This document shows positions 18,680-27,879 of a stretch of DNA of 64,000 nucleotides, in pieces (within the stretch, counting starts at the first letter, position 1; the number at the start of each line of letters is the position of its first letter). The stretch covers positions 1 to 64,000 of the forward strand of contig JACKKT010000005.1 of the NCBI GenBank assembly GCA_024236295.1. Direction: 5' to 3'. The notes beneath the pieces are model-generated. The model was given only the letters and a program-made list of their open reading frames with translations, was not told the origin of the DNA and made no database searches. Source of the stretch: Kordiimonadaceae bacterium. GTDB lineage: Bacteria > Pseudomonadota > Alphaproteobacteria > Sphingomonadales > Emcibacteraceae. A program made the position numbers and the translations under genes.

Positions 18680-20776
18680 GTGATTAGTGCGTTTAAGCCA
18701 ACAAGGCTCTTTGATAAGTTGTTAGCGACACATCTTTTCAAAAATGTAAGTATTTCTAAAAAAATTATGGCATTGTCGATTGTATCGCTGCTCGGTACAA
18801 TTGGTGTTGGTGTTATTGGTTACCTGACATTGCAGGAATTGAAAGCAGGACAGGACCAATATTCCATGAGTTCTGACCTTAGCCTGATTGCGGCTGATAT
18901 TAAATCATCCTCCCTTGATATGATGCAATCGGAAAAAGAATTTTTCCTTCAAAAAGAACCTGCATATGCTGATCTTGCTGTAGAAGCAGCAGATAATATG
19001 GAAACATATACATATGATGTTGAGGGAAACACCAAAAGTGAAGCGGCTGTCAACGCTGCAAATGCCCTCACTGGTCTTGTTGAGAAATATAAAGAAATCT
19101 TTGCTAAGGCAACAGATGCTTTGGAAAAAGTTGGTTATGATGAGGATAGCGGACTTCAAGGTGAAATGCGCGCTGTTGTGCATGACATTGAAGAAGTTCT
19201 TACCGAGAAAAATGATATTAATCTGACAGCTACCATGCTGATGGCACATCGCTATGAAAAAGATTTTATCATGCGGACTGATAGTAAATATATCAGCCGT
19301 ATGGACGAAACACTTCAACAATTGTCGGAAAAAATCAGTTCTGCAAAATTTGAGCCTGAAGTAAAGGAACAGTTGCTTGCAAATGTTGAAACATATGGCA
19401 ATGTTTTTAACGCATACGCAGAACAGGCTTCGGCACTGATTGATGTTCGTGCAGAATTGAATGATGTATATGTTGAAATGATGCCTCATTTCGATATTCT
19501 TTCAGATGAAGCCTTAGGTGAGCTGACCGCGGCAACCAAACAACTGGACAGCACCCGTGATTTTGCAACGATATTATTGGAAACACTTTGTTCGGTTCTT
19601 GTAGTGCTTGTCGGTGCCTTCGGGTGGCTTATACTGAAAAGTATTTCCATCCCTCTTACAACGCTTCGTGAAGCAGTTGCCGTTATTGCAACTGGTGACT
19701 ATACCCAGGAAGTGCGCGGTAAAACCCGTAAAGACGAGCTGGGCCAATTCTCGAATGCTATTGAAGATCTTCGAAAAGCTGCGCTTGAAAGTGAACGCCT
19801 TGCCGCAGAAAACAAACGGGTCGAGGAAGAACGCCTTGCCCATGAAGCCCAAGAGCGTGAAGATCAGGCCAGACGTGAACGTGAAGAAGCTGAACGTATC
19901 CGTAAAGAAGGCGAACAGGCAGAAGCCCGCGCCAAAAGAATTAATGACACTGTGCAGGAATTTGACGCCAAGGTTACTGAAGTACTTAATGCTCTCGCCT
20001 CTTCCGCCACTGAGCTTGAAGCGACAGCCAACCAGATGGTGGTTATTTCAGAAAGCACCAAGACACGTTCATCAGAAGTGGCTTCTGCATCCGAGCAAAC
20101 AGCAAGTAATATTCAGACGGTTGCAGCATCAGCAGAAGAGCTTAGCGCATCAGTCGGCGAAATTAATCGTCAGGTTGAAAGCGCAAACGCTATTGCAGAA
20201 CGCTCACTTCGTGAAGCAAGCCATAGTAATGAAGCCATTAACAAGCTGGCCACATCTGCAAAACGCATTAACGAGGTTATTGACCTGATTAATGATATTG
20301 CCAGCCAGACCAACCTTCTGGCCCTTAACGCGACAATCGAGAGTGCCCGTGCCGGTGAAGCCGGTAAAGGGTTCGCTGTTGTGGCGAATGAGGTTAAGGC
20401 TCTTGCTGGTCAGACAGCCAATGCAACTGAGGAAATTGCCAATCATATTTCTGAAATGCAGCGCCTGACTGATGAAACCGTAGCCAGCATTGAAGCCATT
20501 CAGGCGGTTATCAATGAATCTAATGATTCAACTACGACAATTGCCAATGCGGTATTGGAACAGTCCCGTGCAACTTCAGAAATTTCTGAAAATATTCAGC
20601 AAGTTGCTGTTGGTACGGCCGATATTTCAAATAATATCTCGCTAGTCGCCAATGAAGCTGATGAGACAGGAAGTGCAGGACAGGATGTGCTGAAGGCATC
20701 ATCTGAAATGGGACGGATTTCGGAAACTCTGAAAAAAGATATTGAAGAGTTCTTCCATAAAATCCGCGCTATATAA
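18680..20776 (+). CDS. Methyl-accepting chemotaxis protein with HBM-like sensor
   Basis: A 698-residue chemoreceptor. A GTG start at 18680 is chosen because AGGAGGAG lies 7 nt upstream; a TTG at 18650 is less likely. TM1 spans ~29-51 and TM2 ~293-315, enclosing ~240 all-helical residues that fit a helical bimodular (HBM) ligand-binding domain. A HAMP domain and a charged coiled coil rich in Glu/Arg follow. The signalling hairpin tip is NLLALNATIESARAGEAGKG, with FAVVANEVKALA after it. It should control CheA activity at the pole. No CheR-tethering pentapeptide is present. It ends in a strong terminator. Confidence 0.94.
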   Translation: MISAFKPTRLFDKLLATHLFKNVSISKKIMALSIVSLLGTIGVGVIGYLTLQELKAGQDQYSMSSDLSLIAADIKSSSLDMMQSEKEFFLQKEPAYADLAVEAADNMETYTYDVEGNTKSEAAVNAANALTGLVEKYKEIFAKATDALEKVGYDEDSGLQGEMRAVVHDIEEVLTEKNDINLTATMLMAHRYEKDFIMRTDSKYISRMDETLQQLSEKISSAKFEPEVKEQLLANVETYGNVFNAYAEQASALIDVRAELNDVYVEMMPHFDILSDEALGELTAATKQLDSTRDFATILLETLCSVLVVLVGAFGWLILKSISIPLTTLREAVAVIATGDYTQEVRGKTRKDELGQFSNAIEDLRKAALESERLAAENKRVEEERLAHEAQEREDQARREREEAERIRKEGEQAEARAKRINDTVQEFDAKVTEVLNALASSATELEATANQMVVISESTKTRSSEVASASEQTASNIQTVAASAEELSASVGEINRQVESANAIAERSLREASHSNEAINKLATSAKRINEVIDLINDIASQTNLLALNATIESARAGEAGKGFAVVANEVKALAGQTANATEEIANHISEMQRLTDETVASIEAIQAVINESNDSTTTIANAVLEQSRATSEISENIQQVAVGTADISNNISLVANEADETGSAGQDVLKASSEMGRISETLKKDIEEFFHKIRAI

Positions 20777-20800
20777 TAATAGCGAAAAACCGGAGATGAA

Positions 20801-20827
20801 AAGGCGGCAGAATTGCCGCCTTTTTTT
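20801..20827. terminator. Intrinsic terminator between chemoreceptor and kynA
   Basis: AAGGCGGC pairs with GCCGCCTT across a 6-nt loop and is followed on the plus strand by TTTTTTT. On the minus strand a shorter TTTT follows, so it may also stop kynA transcription, whose stop codon is 5 nt away. Confidence 0.88.
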
Positions 20828-20831
20828 ATTG

Positions 20832-21680
20832 TCAGAGGGATGTTCTCACATTCCAGAGTTCAGGAAAAAATCTAAGATCAAGCGCTTTTTTTAGGTAATG
20901 AACACCAGCTGTCCCCCCTGTCCCGCGCCGATAGCCAATAATCCGCTCCACGGTTTTCATATGGCTAAAACGCCAGGTTTGAAAACGGTGCTCGAGGTCA
21001 ACCAATTTTTCCGCCCATTCATAAAGGTCCCAATAACTCTCGCCTTCGGTATAGATTTTTTTCCAGGCCGCTTCAACGGCGTCAGACGCCTGATAAGGCT
21101 GTGTCCAGTCTCGTTTAAGATGACTGTCAGGAATGTCAAACCCGCGTTTCGAAAGTAATTGTAAAGTCAGATCATATAGGCTTGGTTCCTCTAGTGCTTT
21201 TTTGACAGAATTATAACGGTCCGGGTGATCTGAATGGGCCTTGATCATGGCAGCATTCTTATTTCCCAGTGAAAATTCGATAATTCGGTACTGATAGCTT
21301 TGGAATCCTGAACTTTGACCAAGTCCATCCCGAAATGACATATAATCCTTTGGTGTCATCGTGGACAATATATTCCAGGATTGTATTAGCTGTTCCTGTA
21401 TACGTGCTATGCGAGAAATCATTTTCATTGCCGGTCCTGTTTCATCAGCTTTAAGTTTATCCATAGCACTTGAAAGTTCATGGATACACAGCTTCATCCA
21501 CAGTTCAGATGCCTGATGTATAATGATAAACATCATTTCATCATGTGCTCCCGACCTTAAACATTGGGCATGTAATAACTGATCAAGTTCCAGATAATCG
21601 CCGTAACTAATATCCTGCTTCCAATAAATATCTTTTTCGGAACTGATATCAACGGAAGTTTTTATGATGTCATCTGCCAT
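20832..21680 (-). CDS. kynA: Tryptophan 2,3-dioxygenase
   Basis: A 282-residue haem dioxygenase that opens the indole ring of L-tryptophan to N-formylkynurenine. All residues known from the Xanthomonas enzyme fall at the same numbers: His55 (IIIHQASELW), Arg117 (FRDGL), haem-ligating His240 (RFSHMKTVERIIGY) and Thr254 (GTGGTAG). It is full-length for the bacterial type. No kynureninase or formamidase is adjacent; the only possible formamidase-like hydrolase is 12 kb away and looks exported. A 16-bp palindrome lies 36 bp upstream of the start. Confidence 0.97.
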   Translation of the reverse strand: MADDIIKTSVDISSEKDIYWKQDISYGDYLELDQLLHAQCLRSGAHDEMMFIIIHQASELWMKLCIHELSSAMDKLKADETGPAMKMISRIARIQEQLIQSWNILSTMTPKDYMSFRDGLGQSSGFQSYQYRIIEFSLGNKNAAMIKAHSDHPDRYNSVKKALEEPSLYDLTLQLLSKRGFDIPDSHLKRDWTQPYQASDAVEAAWKKIYTEGESYWDLYEWAEKLVDLEHRFQTWRFSHMKTVERIIGYRRGTGGTAGVHYLKKALDLRFFPELWNVRTSL

Positions 21681-21715
21681 TTTAAGGTCCTGCTCGTTTT
21701 TTATGAACTTATTTT

Positions 21716-21731
21716 ATCTTACATGTAAGAT
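21716..21731. promoter_or_regulatory. Perfect 16-bp palindrome upstream of kynA
   Basis: ATCTTACATGTAAGAT is fully self-complementary and lies 36-51 bp before the kynA start, in the gap shared with the divergent M1 peptidase gene. It is a good candidate operator for a dimeric regulator of tryptophan catabolism, by position only. Confidence 0.45.
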
Positions 21732-21851
21732 TAATAAAATTTCAATGCAAATAATTTGATATTATTTTAAAAGTTATATTAATAAAAGCGGACATTGATA
21801 TTAAATTTTGCAGATGTTATCTTATAACTACAAATCTTAAACCTTCAGTAT

Positions 21852-24464
21852 ATGGTTAGAAATGCAAACTTGGATCAAAATTTTATGAAACATATTGGGC
21901 TTGCGTTTTCTTTTATTTTTCTTTTCCTCACTGTCAATTCGTCTCCAGTTTTTGCGCAGCTAAATGAGCCGTTGCCTATTACAGCCGGCGTTTCATGGGA
22001 CCTGGCGAAATTCAGAAAAAAAAATATATCTGATATAAATTATAAAATTGACCTTAATATCCCTGCACTAGCCAACGTTTCAATCAGTGGTTCCTCTGAA
22101 ATAAGCTTCGTACTGAATGACGTTTCGTCGGACTTACAAATTGATTTTACAGAAGGAAAAGAAAACATATTATCAATGCGGGTTAATGGCAGGCGTCAAA
22201 AAGTTAAACATGAAAAAGAACATATAATCATTGATCGTGACAGGTTAAGAATAGGAAAAAATATTGTCAAGATTAATTATATAGCCGGGAATGGGGCCTT
22301 AAACAGGTCGCCGAATTTTCTTTATACCCTTTTTGTCCCGGATAGAATGAGGACAACTCTTCCCGTCTTTGACCAACCAAATCTTAAGGCTACATTTGAA
22401 CTTTCCCTTACAATTCCGGAAAATTGGGAAAGCCTGTCCAGTGCGCCTGTTAAAAATTCTACCCGGCGGAATTTAAGAAAAAAAATTATTTTCGAAAAAT
22501 CAGACAAAATGAGCACCTATTTATTTTCTTTTGTTGCTGGCCGATTTAAAAAAATCGTGCGAAATGTTGACGGGCTGGAAATGACAATGCTTCACCGTGA
22601 ACCGGATGATGAAAAGGTAGAACGCAATCAGGATGAGATTTTCAGGCTTCATAAAGCTGCCCTTGATTATATGGAGGACTATACAGGCATTAAATATCCG
22701 TTCAAAAAATTTGCCTTTGTGCTTATTCCAAGTTTTCAGTTTGGTGGCATGGAACATGTAGGGGCAATTCAGTATAAAGATACAACAATTATGCTGGATA
22801 AAAATCCATCACAAACTGATCTATTAGCACGCGCTGCCCTCATTGGACATGAAACATCTCATATGTGGTTTGGTGATCTGGTGACGATGGACTGGTTCAA
22901 TGATGTCTGGACCAAGGAAGTTTTTGCCAATTTTATGTCTGCAAAAATTGTCAATCCCAACTTCCCCGAAATAAATCATCAATTACAGGCTCATCTAAGA
23001 CTTCATCCTGGTGCCTATGCTGTTGACCGTTCGGAAGGACCAAATCCGATAAGGCAGGAACTTTCAAATCTTAATGAAGCGGGGTCAATGTATGGGGCCA
23101 TTATCTATAACAAGGCGCCCATCATGATGCGCCAGCTTGAAGCCCTGATTGGTGAAGATATTTTTCGGGAAGGTATAAGGGAATATCTTGCCAAATACGC
23201 ATATTCAAACGCGACCTGGCCTGACCTGATTGATATTCTTGATAAGCGCTCTCCTATGGATTTAAAAAGCTGGAGCGAAGTATGGGTAAATACATCTGGC
23301 CGTCCTGTCTTTAACATTAATCAGGTTGCAGGACGCGGTCTTATGCTTAGCCAGAGCGATCCGGATCATTTAAATCGCAGCTGGCCACAGAGCTTTTCCC
23401 TTAAAAAAGGGAAAATGCCCTATGAAATCACCTATTCAGACAAACCAATCAATCTGGATAGCCTTGGCAATAATAACGAAGATACGGTTCTTGCCAATGC
23501 TGATGGTATGGGATATGGACTATTCCCTATCACCAAAGATTTTATAAAAATAAATTGGGCCGATCTATCCGATCTGGAACGGGCAGCGGCATTTGTCAAT
23601 CTTTATGAACAGTTGATGGAAGGAAACGGGGTCATCAGCCCAGCGGAATTTTTGGACCTGCTTGAGTGGGCCATGCCGAGAGAAAATAATCCACTGATTA
23701 TAAATCATTTGCAGCGTCAGCTTTCGACTATATTCTGGTCTTTATTGGATAAGAGGGAGCGGGAAACGGTTGCCCCGGCCCTTGAGAGAATTATGTGGCA
23801 GGAAATTAATGATCACCGCCATGATGCGGGAGTCAGACGTATTTATTTCAGGAATTTTGCCAATATTGCAATTACAGCAGATGGAATTGAAAAAGTCAGA
23901 TTTGTATGGGATAAAAGCCTTGCCATGGACGATCTGAACCTCGCCACGCGGGATTATACAAATATGGCAGCTAATCTGGCAATCAGACTACCCGATCAGG
24001 CAAATGAATTGATAGAGGCCCAGAAAAAGCGCATTAATGGACCCGATAATCAGGCAAGGTTTGAATTTCTTCAATATGCCCTGTCCCCGGATCAAACGAT
24101 CAGGGATAAATTTTTCGATGCTCTGTCAAATAAGGTAAACAGAGACAAAGAACCTTGGGTACTCACGGCCCTGGGTTACCTTCATCACCCATTACGAAAT
24201 GGGGCGAGTGAAAAATACCTTAAAAAAAGCCTTGAACTGCTGGAAGAAATACAGGCGACAGGCGACATCTTTTTCCCCGGCCGATGGGTTACTGAAACAT
24301 TTGAATTCTATCATAGCGACAACGCAGTCAAAACAGTTCGTGATTTTTTAAGCAATCATCCTGATTATAATCATCAGCTTAAGCTTAAAATCCTTCAGGG
24401 TGCGGATCAAATGTTCCGTGCCAATAAGATTATAAAAAATCAGTTTGTTATAGAAAGCCAATGA
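21852..24464 (+). CDS. M1 family zinc aminopeptidase (exported)
   Basis: An 870-residue gluzincin. The zinc site is HETSHMWFGD (His333, Glu334, His337) with Glu356 in TKEVFANF, the exact HEXXH-18-E spacing of family M1. The exopeptidase GAMEN motif appears as the variant GGMEH, which may alter N-terminal recognition. An N-terminal hydrophobic segment ending in PVFA is a signal peptide; an internal ATG at 21885 would give a more standard one, and neither start has a strong ribosome binding site. It likely trims peptides in the periplasm. It overlaps the next gene by ATGA. Confidence 0.94.
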   Translation: MVRNANLDQNFMKHIGLAFSFIFLFLTVNSSPVFAQLNEPLPITAGVSWDLAKFRKKNISDINYKIDLNIPALANVSISGSSEISFVLNDVSSDLQIDFTEGKENILSMRVNGRRQKVKHEKEHIIIDRDRLRIGKNIVKINYIAGNGALNRSPNFLYTLFVPDRMRTTLPVFDQPNLKATFELSLTIPENWESLSSAPVKNSTRRNLRKKIIFEKSDKMSTYLFSFVAGRFKKIVRNVDGLEMTMLHREPDDEKVERNQDEIFRLHKAALDYMEDYTGIKYPFKKFAFVLIPSFQFGGMEHVGAIQYKDTTIMLDKNPSQTDLLARAALIGHETSHMWFGDLVTMDWFNDVWTKEVFANFMSAKIVNPNFPEINHQLQAHLRLHPGAYAVDRSEGPNPIRQELSNLNEAGSMYGAIIYNKAPIMMRQLEALIGEDIFREGIREYLAKYAYSNATWPDLIDILDKRSPMDLKSWSEVWVNTSGRPVFNINQVAGRGLMLSQSDPDHLNRSWPQSFSLKKGKMPYEITYSDKPINLDSLGNNNEDTVLANADGMGYGLFPITKDFIKINWADLSDLERAAAFVNLYEQLMEGNGVISPAEFLDLLEWAMPRENNPLIINHLQRQLSTIFWSLLDKRERETVAPALERIMWQEINDHRHDAGVRRIYFRNFANIAITADGIEKVRFVWDKSLAMDDLNLATRDYTNMAANLAIRLPDQANELIEAQKKRINGPDNQARFEFLQYALSPDQTIRDKFFDALSNKVNRDKEPWVLTALGYLHHPLRNGASEKYLKKSLELLEEIQATGDIFFPGRWVTETFEFYHSDNAVKTVRDFLSNHPDYNHQLKLKILQGADQMFRANKIIKNQFVIESQ

Positions 24465-24781
24465 TGGACATTTTAAAAAACCCGCTTCACAGATTCAGAA
24501 TTGTTGCCCTTTTTGAAGGGGTGTCATTTCTGCTCATTTTTGGTGTTTCCCTGCCACTTAAATATATTTTTGAGATAAGAACCCTGCCCTACATAATTGG
24601 CATGAGCCACGGTGTTTTATTTTTGCTTTATATTGTGCTTGCCATCGCTTTGATCAGTGCAAGACATGTTAACGCCGGACAGTTCGGCAGGATACTTATT
24701 GCGTCAATCATACCTTTTGGCACTTTTTTCAATGACCGGATGCTAAAGGAACGACAACTGGCCTATTCTGAGGCCTCTTAA
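24461..24781 (+). CDS. DUF3817-type small membrane protein
   Basis: A 106-residue protein with three hydrophobic segments and the family features FRIVALFEGVSFLLIFGVSLPLK near the N-terminus, GMSHGVLFLLYIV in the middle and PFGTFFNDR at the end. These match the DUF3817 integral membrane family, of unknown function. The ATG overlaps the peptidase stop (ATGA), so translation is probably coupled. Confidence 0.88.
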   Translation: MMDILKNPLHRFRIVALFEGVSFLLIFGVSLPLKYIFEIRTLPYIIGMSHGVLFLLYIVLAIALISARHVNAGQFGRILIASIIPFGTFFNDRMLKERQLAYSEAS

Positions 24782-24870
24782 ACACAGAATAGTGACATCA
24801 AATTATTAATTTAGTTTATCCTAAAAATTTGTTCTTTTAACGTAAAGCTCTTGCTGAATTTAAAATTAAC

Positions 24871-24900
24871 CTTATATTTTCATATAAGCAAAATATGAAA
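24871..24900. promoter_or_regulatory. Overlapping inverted repeats upstream of TetR-type gene
   Basis: CTTATATTTTCATATAAG (24871-24888) has perfect 6-bp arms, and TTTCATAT (24878-24885) pairs perfectly with ATATGAAA (24893-24900). They end 3 nt before the regulator's start, so binding there would block its expression: a plausible autoregulatory operator. The region is AT-rich, so chance palindromes cannot be excluded. Confidence 0.4.
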
Positions 24901-24903
24901 TGA

Positions 24904-25500
24904 ATGGGTATTATGATGGATAAGAATGTAATAGAAGCAGATTTCACCGCGCAGGAAATCCCCGCCCCGGGCAGTCAGAATGAAGAACTGGAATGGATTG
25001 AAGCGGGCATAAAACTGCTTAGAGAACATGGCCCTCATCTGATTACCATTAATGACTTATGCGCAAAACTGGAAAAGCCGGAAACGGAATTTAACCGTAT
25101 CTTTAAAACAAAGGAAAATTACCTTTTTGCAATTCTGGACCATTGGTACGAGAAAGAAACCCTTGAGTATATTGACATGATGGAAGAAATCGGCGGCAGC
25201 GCCGAGAATATCATAAGAACTATGGTCGAAGTTATTCACCATGCCGACAAGCAGGACGAAATTGCCATCCGCAACTGGGCCCTTAAATGCCCCAATGCCC
25301 ATGCAGCGCTGGCTAAAGTCGATCGGACACGTCTTGATGTTGCAAGTGGACTTTTTAAAGAAATGGGATTTTCTGAGAACGAAAGCAAACTGCGCGCAAA
25401 AATCATGTATACGTCATCAGTCGGAACCCACTACACGTCAATTTCTGAAACGCTTGAGCATAAGAAAGCCATGTGTGAGCTCCTCCTGAAGCGGGTCTAA
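24904..25500 (+). CDS. TetR-family-like transcriptional regulator
   Basis: A 198-residue protein with a TetR-like N-terminal helix-turn-helix around residues 33-78 (AGIKLLREHGPHLITINDLCAKLEKPETEFNRIF is spread over the helices). The recognition part is more divergent than usual: the common G-VS-G-Y turn is replaced by KPETEFNRIFKTKENY. The C-terminal part is all-helical, as expected for ligand binding and dimerisation. The ATG at 24904 is one of three close Met codons (24904, 24913, 24916). Its target genes are unknown; inverted repeats directly upstream suggest autoregulation. Confidence 0.8.
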   Translation: MGIMMDKNVIEADFTAQEIPAPGSQNEELEWIEAGIKLLREHGPHLITINDLCAKLEKPETEFNRIFKTKENYLFAILDHWYEKETLEYIDMMEEIGGSAENIIRTMVEVIHHADKQDEIAIRNWALKCPNAHAALAKVDRTRLDVASGLFKEMGFSENESKLRAKIMYTSSVGTHYTSISETLEHKKAMCELLLKRV

Positions 25501-25507
25501 AATTTAA

Positions 25508-26128
25508 CTAGCCATTATCCTTATTGCTAAAAGCGGTAATAAACTGATCAAGGGACATTTCCTCAATCACTTTTTTATTGTCACTTTTGGCAATTCTGGT
25601 TTCTATGCTGTCGGGTATCGCGGCATTGGAACGACGTTGCATAATCTGCATCCATTCACCGCCCTCTGTATCATCAACCAGAGGGAAAACTCTTTGAACC
25701 TGACTGTCACTAAGATATTCAAACTGACTTAAGTCAGTGAGCTTTGAATCCAGACCTTCACAAAGGACATAACGACCTTTGCCATCATCGCGGTTATAAT
25801 ATTTATTTTTGAAGGCAAATATTAAATATTCCCTGTCCTTATCCTCACTCAAAAAATCACTGTGTGTATTATAAATCCAGAAGTTTTCGTTACCGCCACG
25901 CATCGGATTTACAACCTGAACCTCCATATAAACACCACAGGATTTCTCCTCTCCATCGCGGTAAAAGGAAACTTTCTGCGCATCTATTATTTTTCCGATT
26001 GCGACACGATCCGCATGGGAAAAATAACTTTCATAATGTTGTTTGCTGGCGTGCTGTGCAAGAGCGGGCATTGAGTAAGAGGCCATCATCAGCAGCACCA
26101 GAGCAATAATTGATCTTCTTTTCATCAT
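25508..26128 (-). CDS. Secreted protein, tandem paralogue A, unknown function
   Basis: A 206-residue protein with a signal peptide (core IIALVLLMMASYSM, cleavage after ALA near 24). It is related to the next gene at 26245-26889. Shared features are a G-K-I near residue 45, a conserved Cys in EEKSCGVYMEV, RGGNENFW, the block GEWMQIMQRRSNAAIP near 155-170 and a C-terminal VIEEMSLDQF. The two cysteines (Cys64 and the Cys in YVLCEG) could form a disulfide. No named family is recognised. Probably periplasmic or surface-exposed. Confidence 0.8.
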   Translation of the reverse strand: MMKRRSIIALVLLMMASYSMPALAQHASKQHYESYFSHADRVAIGKIIDAQKVSFYRDGEEKSCGVYMEVQVVNPMRGGNENFWIYNTHSDFLSEDKDREYLIFAFKNKYYNRDDGKGRYVLCEGLDSKLTDLSQFEYLSDSQVQRVFPLVDDTEGGEWMQIMQRRSNAAIPDSIETRIAKSDNKKVIEEMSLDQFITAFSNKDNG

Positions 26129-26244
26129 CTTCTCCTTTGGCTAAATTAACAGCAGTTGCTAATAAAAAAGTTTCAAGGATCAGCGAAGAACTGCTGATAA
26201 GGCATAGTATAGCATATTTTACATTTTTTGTCAGGGGGGCAATT

Positions 26245-26889
26245 TTATTTATTCAGGAATTCATCCTGAAAATCCGCATAATTCATTTCTTCAATGACAT
26301 GTTGATTGCCGTTATTAAGGCGTCGGCGCATGATGGTAAAGGGCAACGCCGAGTTGGCAATGCGACTGACGATCATCATCCATTCTCCGCGTTTGACAAC
26401 ACCCGTATCCTCATCAACGATTTTTTCCCCCCCATCATAGGAAATCAGCGGGAAAATCTGCTGCCGAAGGCGGGTTGCCAGAAATTGAAAGCCGGACACA
26501 TCCATCCGCGTTGATTTTGCGTCATCACAATTGATAAAATCAAGCGCATCACGCCCATTAGCGCCAAATTTGGGGTTTTTTCGGGCAAAAAGGAAATAGT
26601 CATAATCCCCATCCATTAATACATCACTGTTGGAGGCAAAAACCCTGAAATTCTGATTGCCGCCTTTCCAGGACTTTGTGACCGCAATATCCAGAACATA
26701 ACCGCAGATCAGGTCTTCCCCATCATAATCATAATGGATCGCCTCCCGCCCCGTGATTTTCCCCTGCACCACTTTCGCCGATGTATTGATAAACCGGACA
26801 TAGGTATTATCGGCATTTTGCGCCGAAACCTGGATAGTCATTAATCCAAAAATTAACAATAAAATATTTAATTTTAAAAAGTTATGCAT
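26245..26889 (-). CDS. Secreted protein, tandem paralogue B, unknown function
   Basis: A 214-residue protein with a signal peptide (core ILLLIFGLMTIQV, cleavage after VSA near 23). It aligns with the protein at 25508-26128 through GKITGREAIHYDYDGEDLIC, WKGGNQNF, GEWMMIVSRIANSALP and VIEEMNYADF, with Cys positions conserved. The pair arose by tandem duplication and has diverged. Function unknown; the two genes are separated by 116 nt. Confidence 0.8.
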   Translation of the reverse strand: MHNFLKLNILLLIFGLMTIQVSAQNADNTYVRFINTSAKVVQGKITGREAIHYDYDGEDLICGYVLDIAVTKSWKGGNQNFRVFASNSDVLMDGDYDYFLFARKNPKFGANGRDALDFINCDDAKSTRMDVSGFQFLATRLRQQIFPLISYDGGEKIVDEDTGVVKRGEWMMIVSRIANSALPFTIMRRRLNNGNQHVIEEMNYADFQDEFLNK

Positions 26890-26907
26890 TTATCTTAATT
26901 TATTACT

Positions 26908-27861
26908 TTAAGTTTTAATCATTTCCTGCTCCGCAACCAGCACCGTTGCCATACCCAAGGCGACTTGCCGGTAATGATCTTCCATATTCCAGTTTTCCTT
27001 TATAGCGTCAAAAAAATATTTTTGCTGCTCTAAAATGGCCTGATCATAAATATCATTAGCAAATGTAAAGGTTTTATCGTAAAATTTAACTGTATTATCC
27101 GGTGTAATCTGTACCATACCATCCGGCCCGGTCGCCTGTTTTATATTGGGCCGGTTTGGTGATATTTCCGGGCCCAGACCGCTTTCAAGGTTAAGAACTG
27201 AACCGTCAGAATAACTGATTTTCAGGCTGATATCATTGATTGCCGGGCTTTCCGCATTGGTCTTGGTGCCGCGGCTGCGGATATTGGCCACATCCCCACC
27301 CATCAGCCGGATCATCAGATCCGCATAATGGATGCCGACATCGACAATCGGTGACAAGCCGGCGGAGAGAATATTTTTATGATGCTGCCAGTCATCCCCG
27401 GTGCTGTGCTGATGGCTGGTCATGGTGACATTGATCGGTGTGCCGATTTCGGCGACACAGTCACAGAATTTCTGCCACAGCGCATGATGGCGCAGGATCA
27501 GCCCCACATAAAGCTTGCGGTTATATTTGCGCGCGGCCGCAATCGCCCGCCCCGCATCATGGATCGTGGTGGATAGCGGCTTTTCAACAAAAACATGGGC
27601 CCCCGCCTCCATCGCCTTAATCGCATAATCGGCGTGGGTATCGGTAAAGCTGCTGATGATCACAGCGTCGGGTTTACTGCCTTCCAGCGCATCGGCAAAA
27701 TCATTATAAAGCGGTACATCCGGAAAATAATCTGTCACTGGCTGCCATTTTCGAAAATCCCGGGCAACCAGCCCGACAATTTTTGTATCCGGCAGGGCCG
27801 CACACGCCTTTGCATGTGCAAACCCCATTAAACCAACACCGACAACCAGAACTCTATACAT
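26908..27861 (-). CDS. Gfo/Idh/MocA family NAD(P)-dependent oxidoreductase
   Basis: A 317-residue dehydrogenase. The N-terminal Rossmann motif is VVGVGLMGFAHAKA and the family-typical VEKPLSTT at ~93-100 contributes the cofactor- and substrate-contacting Lys. The C-terminal alpha/beta domain carries DVGIHYADLMIRLMGGD, where His is the usual catalytic acid region. The family oxidises sugars, inositols and related compounds with NAD(P). No sugar transport or kinase genes are adjacent, so the substrate is open. Confidence 0.93.
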   Translation of the reverse strand: MYRVLVVGVGLMGFAHAKACAALPDTKIVGLVARDFRKWQPVTDYFPDVPLYNDFADALEGSKPDAVIISSFTDTHADYAIKAMEAGAHVFVEKPLSTTIHDAGRAIAAARKYNRKLYVGLILRHHALWQKFCDCVAEIGTPINVTMTSHQHSTGDDWQHHKNILSAGLSPIVDVGIHYADLMIRLMGGDVANIRSRGTKTNAESPAINDISLKISYSDGSVLNLESGLGPEISPNRPNIKQATGPDGMVQITPDNTVKFYDKTFTFANDIYDQAILEQQKYFFDAIKENWNMEDHYRQVALGMATVLVAEQEMIKT

Positions 27862-27879
27862 AAACCCGGCTATTAATCC

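Noticed and set aside
18905..19489. 194-codon minus-strand frame
   Set aside because: Antisense to the chemoreceptor sensor domain; Cys/Phe/Ile-rich translation without protein-like pattern.
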